DNA from: Mesorhizobium sp. M7A.F.Ca.US.008.03.1.1
Lineage (GTDB): Bacteria > Pseudomonadota > Alphaproteobacteria > Rhizobiales > Rhizobiaceae
Direction of reading: 5' to 3'
DNA: 64,000 nucleotides
NCBI RefSeq assembly: GCF_003997495.1
Contig: NZ_RZRU01000005.1
Location: 60,734 to 124,733, forward strand
Shown piece after piece: positions 59,490 to 64,000 of the stretch. Each line of letters starts with the position of its first letter. The first letter of the stretch is position 1. The position numbers and the translations under genes are program-made. Below the pieces are notes generated by a model. That model saw only the letters and a program-made list of their open reading frames with translations. It was not told where the DNA came from and did not search any database.

Positions 59490-60110
59490 CTAGGGTCGTG
59501 CCGCGTGGCCGGCGTCGCACATGAGTTCTGCGACCTCCATTCCGCCGGGTAGGCCGTCGGCTTCGGCCTCGTCGGTCCAAGCCGGGCAGTCGCCTTCATG
59601 GTCACACCACTTCAAATAGAAGGCCTGTGCCTTCTCATTCTCGAATGTCGGTAGCGTTTCCGGTTGCAAAACCTGGCGGTAGTCCCGAACTCTGGACGAC
59701 TCCTGGTGGACCATGGCGGCGATGTATGCGGTCATCTGTGAGAGGGCTAAGACTGCCCGCGCCTGGTCTATCTCGGCTGCGCCGAGCACCCCCATCGACT
59801 GTTTCATGAGTGGGGGCCATAAGGTGCGCATGGCGTTCAGCATCGCCAGGACGCTCGGTTCGTAGCCGGTCTCTGACTTCGCTTTCCATTCGGCTTGGCG
59901 GCGAACGGCGCGATCAGCACGCCCGCCGTGTCCGCGCGCAATATTGCCGTTGAGACGCCGTGCAGAATCGGCAGCGCTGCGGTCGATCTTGCGTTGGCCG
60001 TCCGCCAATTCGACAACCGGGATGGTGCCGTTCTTGACGCCTCGCGAGACCGTAGACGCGTTGACGCCGATGGCTTGCGCATATTCCGCAAAGGTCATCA
60101 AGCTTGACAT
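59490..60110 (-). CDS. Phage protein with N-terminal HTH (Nu1/terminase-small-subunit-like)
   Basis: 206 aa. MTFAEYAQAIGVNASTVSRG, VKNGTIPVVELADGQRKIDR is a MerR/Nu1-like helix-turn-helix as in small terminase subunits; ETGYEPSVLAMLNAMRTLWP and LALSQMTAYIAAMVHQESSR follow. A terminase small subunit would normally be followed by the large subunit, which is absent. ATG 60110 chosen on the HTH start; GAGAAG upstream. Confidence 0.65.
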   Translation of the reverse strand: MSSLMTFAEYAQAIGVNASTVSRGVKNGTIPVVELADGQRKIDRSAADSARRLNGNIARGHGGRADRAVRRQAEWKAKSETGYEPSVLAMLNAMRTLWPPLMKQSMGVLGAAEIDQARAVLALSQMTAYIAAMVHQESSRVRDYRQVLQPETLPTFENEKAQAFYLKWCDHEGDCPAWTDEAEADGLPGGMEVAELMCDAGHAARP

Positions 60111-60579
60111 GACTTTACTTCTCGATTGCGACAGAAGCCGCGATGCAAAAGGGTTTGAGATGGTTGCGCGTGGCCATGCACAAGTTCTGTACACTTGTGG
60201 CTAGAGAGGGATCGCGCGCTGCCGCCCCTCATCCTGTCTGTGGTCTGGGAAGTACCTTGGATTGCCCGATGGATGGATGCAGGCAGAGCAGCAGCACCAA
60301 GTGCCACCCCGCCTGCTTTGCCTACGCGCCATGACGAAACAACGCGCTGGCAATCGGTGCGGCCAAGGTGGATATCGCTACCGCCCTGGCCGCGACGCAT
60401 TGCCGACGAAAGGAAGTCGGCCGCGCCTTTCATGAAGACGAACGGGCTGAGTGCAGCCGTAGATCCACACCCAGCCCTAGCCAACCGGACGGCCCCGCAG
60501 CCTCGGTCGACATGGAGTGAGACCGGGCAGCCGAAGCCGTCCGTCTCCGTTGCGAAATGGGAAGGACCGCCCATTGAGC
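60111..60579. other. Interval without a convincing gene inside the phage module
   Basis: 469 bases. Open frames exist on both strands, but their translations are rich in Arg, Ser, Pro and Cys, share no recognisable motif and lack good ribosome-binding sites. This is the place where terminase large subunit or head genes would be expected, so it may be a deletion scar or a promoter region for the tail genes. Confidence 0.5.
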
Positions 60580-61512
60580 TTACTCGGCCGCCTCTGCCAT
60601 GGCAGGTTCGGCGCTTGGGATCTCGTCGGTGTATTCGATGCGGATGTTGCTATCGTTTACCGCAGGTGCGGGACGCATTGAGGCGATTTTGTCCAGATTG
60701 GCTCGCACTGAACGCAGATCGGAATACGGCACCGCCTGCCAGAAGGGCACGTCGCCTACCCTGAGCCCGGGCATAGCAATGGTGAAGATGCTGTCGGGCC
60801 TCTCGGTCTGGGAGGCGGGAAGATAGGAGCGCTTGACCAGCCGGCGCCTTATAACGCTGGTGTAGCCTCCGCCGCTGCCGCTACTGACCGTTCCTAGATC
60901 CGAGCCTTTGGAGCGAGCATCCAATTCTAGCTGCTTCTCCTGAGGAAGGACCTGGATGCCCGATGCGTTGGCATAGCACCAGAGTGCGACCTCCTCAGAT
61001 TTGAGGGTTCGCTCCGGTTCGCCGGGCTTGCCACGCACCGCGAACTCGGGATCCAGCAGCGGCGGCACACCATCAGGGAGACTCTGGTTTGCCTGTTCGA
61101 TTGCGGTTTGCGCCTCGGCTACCGTCTTGATAAGGGCAGCGAATTTGCGGGCGATCTCGGGGTATTCCTTCGTCAGCGCCTTGGCGGCCGCATCAGCCTG
61201 GGCCTTTGCGGCTTGGTATCGAGCAACCTTGATCTGGTCTGCCTCTGAATTGCGGGCCTGCTCGGTGCGACGCTCTAGTTCGTCCTTGGCAGCATAGAGG
61301 CGCTCGATGTCACGGTTCGCGGTAGTGATGCGGTCCTCGACCTCGGCGAGTTGCTTATCGGACCCGTCAAGCAGGATGCGCCGACGCTCGGCCTCCAACG
61401 CCTCGGCCGCCGCTTCCGCGCCAGCAATATCGATTTGCGCCAAGGCGGCGCTAAGATCAGCAAAGGTATTCGTCTGCCGGCGCACCAGATTTAAAACGGC
61501 TTTGAGATCCAT
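60580..61512 (-). CDS. Coiled-coil phage-type protein
   Basis: 310 aa. N-terminal half is a long coiled coil (AAEALEAERRRILLDGSDKQ, LAEVEDRITTANRDIERLYA, AKDELERRTEQARNSEADQI); the C-terminal half is globular (YANASGIQVLPQEKQLELDA, TSVIRRRLVKRSYLPASQTE, VPFWQAVPYSDLRSVRANLD). It could be a scaffold or tail accessory protein; I cannot name the family. Confidence 0.7.
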   Translation of the reverse strand: MDLKAVLNLVRRQTNTFADLSAALAQIDIAGAEAAAEALEAERRRILLDGSDKQLAEVEDRITTANRDIERLYAAKDELERRTEQARNSEADQIKVARYQAAKAQADAAAKALTKEYPEIARKFAALIKTVAEAQTAIEQANQSLPDGVPPLLDPEFAVRGKPGEPERTLKSEEVALWCYANASGIQVLPQEKQLELDARSKGSDLGTVSSGSGGGYTSVIRRRLVKRSYLPASQTERPDSIFTIAMPGLRVGDVPFWQAVPYSDLRSVRANLDKIASMRPAPAVNDSNIRIEYTDEIPSAEPAMAEAAE

Positions 61513-61615
61513 CGTCGAGGTTCCACGTTTCTATAACGAGGAATCTACCTCAACGGCATCACTCAGTCATTTCGAGAAAACTGCAAAACCTGCACTGAAA
61601 ACTGCAAAACCTGCA

Positions 61616-61948
61616 TCAATGTTCGTTTCGAACGGCGAGGTATTCGAAGAGCTCGCGCTTCGTAATCCGATGTCTGCCGCCAACCCTGGTATTGGTGCCG
61701 ATGAATCCATTCTCGCACCATCTGAGGATGGTGGTCTCATGACGTCTTGCCAGATGACCGGCCTGCTTCGGGGTCAGGAACTCTGGCTGGTGTGCCCATT
61801 CCGGCAGCGTCTCCCATTCGTGCTCAACAGACTTCAGTTGGTCGGTTGCATCCAAGGCGTGCAACTGATCAACCAGCGTGTTCAATGCGACTTCAGTAGC
61901 TTTGATTGCTGCCTGCAGGCTGCAGCGCGCGCGTTCGATCTCGCTCAT
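61616..61948 (-). CDS. Excisionase/MerR-like HTH protein
   Basis: 110 aa. After a helical lead (CSLQAAIKATEVALNTLVDQ), the C-terminal winged helix EFLTPKQAGHLARRHETTIL, RWCENGFIGTNTRVGGRHRI, TKRELFEYL is of the excisionase/HTH_17 type. In phage-derived DNA such proteins control excision or transcription. ATG 61948 preferred over a longer frame to 62011. Divergent from the small gene at 61999. Confidence 0.8.
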   Translation of the reverse strand: MSEIERARCSLQAAIKATEVALNTLVDQLHALDATDQLKSVEHEWETLPEWAHQPEFLTPKQAGHLARRHETTILRWCENGFIGTNTRVGGRHRITKRELFEYLAVRNEH

Positions 61949-61998
61949 TGGCTGCCCGCCCCGAATTCCGGAACCAAACCGGAACGAACCGGCCCGCC

Positions 61999-62205
61999 AT
62001 GAGTTACGCAATCATGATGACCAGCATGAAACCCCACCACGCGGCCGATATTTTGACGTTGGAACTCGCCAACGCCAGGGAGCGCATGAAGCGGACCGAG
62101 CTCGCGATTGAACGCACAGAACAGATGCTGGCCGAGAATATCGCACTGCGCCGCAGGATACGAACTGCGGTCGAGGCCGCAGACCGCTTCGGACAGGCAT
62201 CCTAA
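61999..62205 (+). CDS. Hypothetical short coiled-coil protein
   Basis: 68 aa: MSYAIMMTSMKPHHAADILT, LELANARERMKRTELAIERT, EQMLAENIALRRRIRTAVEA. Mostly one amphipathic helix. Start uncertain (ATG 61999, 62014 or 62017); no strong SD. Confidence 0.5.
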   Translation: MSYAIMMTSMKPHHAADILTLELANARERMKRTELAIERTEQMLAENIALRRRIRTAVEAADRFGQAS

Positions 62206-62593
62206 GGCTTGGTCGATCCAGACGGCGGCGGTGCGGTAAGCGGGCGCGGTCATCTTGCGGATCGCAGGGGAAGAAAATCTTTTGCGGTAGGTCGAATTTA
62301 CACGCCAGCGACTTTGCATGAGCATAGGGTGCTGAGGCGGGAGGGCTGGTGATGGGAGGTCATCATGCCTTTGGATGTCAGAAAATTTGTCGATATGTTC
62401 TTGATGATCCGCCAACGTGCGGCTCCACCGGAACGGATCCCGATCGCGACGATGCTCGTGGATCGGCCTGTTGTTCACAAGAAGCCCAGACCTTCTATGA
62501 GGAATAGGCCACTGCCCCCGCAGCACCATGCTGCAAGCAATATGTAGGCCCGTCTTGCCGCAGTTTCGATAACCGCATCGCGAAGGGCGTCGT
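62206..62593 (+). other. Intergenic stretch with one weak small ORF
   Basis: Between the coiled-coil gene and the convergent DUF3102 gene. It contains a 60-aa frame (62365-62547: MPLDVRKFVDMFLMIRQRAA...) with GGGAGG five bases before the ATG. The SD is good, the C-terminal part is low complexity (Pro, His, Arg), and I cannot decide whether it is expressed. Nothing else stands out. Confidence 0.45.
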
Positions 62594-63361
62594 TCATGCC
62601 TCATCATCCCATTCGTACGGGCGATCATTTGGAACTCGTCGAAAGCCCTCCAGGCGGGAGCCATACGGGTTGGAGAGAAGGCCAGAAAGATAATGCTGCC
62701 TGGCTTTTTCGAAAGCCAGCTTGAGCGTGTCGAGATCGTCCTGAAAACGGCTGATGAGTAGCACAGCGAGCGCATAATCGGCCCGCTGCTGAATCTTCTG
62801 TTCCGCTTCCCGCCTTTGCCGATGCTTCTCGTTCTCGCGGGCCCAGCGCTGTTTATTGGCTTTCTCCCGCACCTTCGCTTTGGCTTTGGCCTCTGGGGAT
62901 ATCCGCGCAGCCTCTTTGGCTGCCTTCTCGACGTCCTTTGCGTTGGAAAGGATGTAGTTCACCGCCCTGACCGGGAGCGGCTGTGCGAGCTTCTGCCCCT
63001 CATCAATGCGGTGCAGGAGATCGTCACGAACAGGGCCCGGTGCCTTCGCCATTTCGATTAAGGTGGTCACCGGCAAATACGAAGTAACTTCGTTTTTGGA
63101 ACCGAGCTTTTCGGCAGCCAGCATATAGTCCTGAGCCGTTCGGATCGTCATCGGGAATTCCGACTCCACCCAGGCGGTGAAATGACCGTGGCCGAGGCTG
63201 TCTTTCACGTCGTTCAGCTTGGCGCCGATTTCCAGCACCGAGGTCGACATTCTTCGCCGCCGATCGCCGATGAACTCAGCGGCCTCTTTCGCAAGCTTCG
63301 CCTGTGCGGTGCTCAGGTGGGCGTAGTTGAAGACGGGCAGCGTGGTGAGATCGTCGGTCAT
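62594..63361 (-). CDS. DUF3102-containing protein
   Basis: 255 aa. STSVLEIGAKLNDVKDSLGH, GHFTAWVESEFPMTIRTAQD, YMLAAEKLG is the DUF3102 core seen in plasmid and phage replication or partition neighbourhoods. A strongly basic coiled region follows (KAKAKVREKANKQRWARENE, KHRQRREAEQKIQQRADYAL), suited to nucleic-acid binding. Near a five-copy palindrome array (63728-63865), it is a candidate binder of those sites. Confidence 0.8.
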   Translation of the reverse strand: MTDDLTTLPVFNYAHLSTAQAKLAKEAAEFIGDRRRRMSTSVLEIGAKLNDVKDSLGHGHFTAWVESEFPMTIRTAQDYMLAAEKLGSKNEVTSYLPVTTLIEMAKAPGPVRDDLLHRIDEGQKLAQPLPVRAVNYILSNAKDVEKAAKEAARISPEAKAKAKVREKANKQRWARENEKHRQRREAEQKIQQRADYALAVLLISRFQDDLDTLKLAFEKARQHYLSGLLSNPYGSRLEGFRRVPNDRPYEWDDEA

Positions 63362-63395
63362 GCACGCCTCCTCATCGGTACGATGTCATTGTTGC

Positions 63396-63689
63396 TCATG
63401 CCGCGTTTCCGCCGGGCCGCTGGCCGCGACGGGTCTGCCGGATCATCTCGACATCAACCGCCGACCAAAAAGCGCCGACCTGCTTATCCTGGTCGATCTG
63501 CGGGACTTCCAGCCGGCAAAGATGGTTGATGAGGGCCAAAGTGACCTGATCGCGGTAACTGTCGGCGTGCCGGTCAGTCGATTTCGCCAGCATCTTCTCA
63601 GCTGTCGATCGAATGCGCCCAACACGTTTGCTCATTGGAAACAGGACGATCTGGCAAGGTGGGGACCAGTCAAACAGGCTATGCTGCAT
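63396..63689 (-). CDS. DUF6074-like small protein
   Basis: 97 aa: MQHSLFDWSPPCQIVLFPMS, KRVGRIRSTAEKMLAKSTDR, then HADSYRDQVTLALINHL. The LFDW-P-x-F-P-x-x-x-R-V-G-x-I-R-x-T-A pattern is that of short rhizobial island proteins grouped as DUF6074. ATG 63689 with GGAGTCTCC just upstream. Cotranscribed with the DUF3102 gene. Confidence 0.72.
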   Translation of the reverse strand: MQHSLFDWSPPCQIVLFPMSKRVGRIRSTAEKMLAKSTDRHADSYRDQVTLALINHLCRLEVPQIDQDKQVGAFWSAVDVEMIRQTRRGQRPGGNAA

Positions 63690-63727
63690 GGGAGACTCCG
63701 GCCACATAGGTCTGGTAGGATAAGGAT

Positions 63728-63865
63728 GTCACGAAAACCGTGACAGTTGAGGTGTCAAAAAGCCCACTTTCGTCACGCTTTTCGGGACAGGCCGTCACGG
63801 TTTTCATGACACTGCGGCCATTTTCGTCACGGTTTTCGTGACAGGATCGTCACGGTTTTCATGAC
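63728..63865. repeat. Array of five 17-bp palindromes (GTCACG-N5-CGTGAC)
   Basis: Copies at 63728-63744 (GTCACGAAAACCGTGAC, reverse orientation), 63772-63788 (GTCACGCTTTTCGGGAC), 63794-63810, 63826-63842 (GTCACGGTTTTCGTGAC) and 63849-63865. Centre-to-centre spacing is 44, 22, 32 and 23 bases, close to whole helical turns, so bound proteins would sit on one face. Spacers are GTTTT or its complement in four of the five copies. It reads as an iteron, partition or operator array upstream of DUF6074/DUF3102. Confidence 0.88.
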
Positions 63866-64000
63866 GGGGTTTTGTTTGCCGACCATTGGTGCCGCGTGGG
63901 TTGTTGGCAGACGCGCCCTGCACGGAGAAATCGTGTCCGGATTGCCATTGGCGATATAGCTTGCGGCCATCTCCTACGGTTCCCGGCATCTTCAATTCGG
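63804..64000 (-). CDS. Hypothetical protein, 5' end beyond the window
   Basis: The frame is open from the right edge to TGA at 63804. Visible residues include MPGTVGDGRKLYRQWQSGHD, FSVQGASANNPRGTNGRQTK and the tail DDPVTKTVTKMAAVS, whose codons run through the last two palindrome copies. Whether the frame starts at ATG 63989, TTG 63995 or outside the window cannot be told. It could be the C-terminus of a DNA-binding or regulatory protein that acts on the array, but no family is recognised. Confidence 0.45.
   Translation of the reverse strand, partial: ELKMPGTVGDGRKLYRQWQSGHDFSVQGASANNPRGTNGRQTKPRHENRDDPVTKTVTKMAAVS

Noticed and set aside
60098..60764. Overlapping long frames on both strands in the gap between phage genes
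   Set aside because: Neither translation has a motif, good start or family-like composition; reported only as an unassigned interval.
63728..63865. CRISPR array
   Set aside because: The repeats are 17-bp palindromes with 5-27-base irregular gaps, not direct repeats with unique 30-40-base spacers, and no cas gene is present.

Overview
The window reads as the chromosome of a Mesorhizobium-like alphaproteobacterium (Hyphomicrobiales). The reasons are high GC, strong GC3 coding, a fused TrpE(G) anthranilate synthase behind a Trp-codon leader peptide, a NolR-like ArsR regulator, the CtrA/ChpT/SciP cell-cycle set with a FliJ-like gene beside ctrA, a DUF1134/EipA envelope protein, and dispersed palindromic intergenic elements of rhizobial type. 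Species-level assignment is inference.

Bases 1-44,700 are ordinary chromosome. In order they hold: a truncated GlxA-type regulator, an acetyltransferase, a frameshifted DUF4126 gene, a pyridine nucleotide-disulfide oxidoreductase and an MFS pump (1-4540); a zinc deacylase and a PEP-mutase-like enzyme; the trp leader/attenuator with trpE(G) and a CDF metal exporter (6604-9916); two toxin-antitoxin modules (VapBC, Phd/PIN) around an SDR/monooxygenase pair; a DUF2218-siderophore-interacting protein with a candidate iron box; a LysR/MFS divergent pair; an ATP-grasp/esterase operon; a Leu-rich leader peptide with leuA (21.5-23.6 kb); a block of hydrolases and small enzymes (25.7-33.3 kb); a NolR-like regulator and a frameshifted RNA methyltransferase; the cell-cycle block chpT, response regulator, ctrA, fliJ, sciP (37.2-42.0 kb); mnmA; a Gfo/Idh/MocA oxidoreductase; and tRNA-Met(CAU).

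From the tRNA (44,699-44,775) to the right edge the character changes to an accessory, phage-derived island. It has many short unknown genes, ATGA-coupled mini-operons and weak starts. Named pieces are a DUF4145 protein, an XRE repressor with a perfect operator, an SRAP (HMCES/YedK) protein, a LigD-type ATP-dependent DNA ligase, a run of secreted or membrane cargo proteins including an SNase-Excalibur nuclease, a minus-strand phage module with a tape-measure protein but no recognisable head genes, DUF3102 and DUF6074 proteins, and a five-copy palindromic repeat array near the right edge. No integrase is visible and the island continues beyond the window.

Sequence quality matters here. Three conserved genes carry one-base lesions (DUF4126, a Xi-class GST, a TrmH-type methyltransferase). 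chpT contains 21 consecutive bases identical to the Illumina P7 adapter, which points to an uncorrected assembly error and makes the other lesions suspect too.
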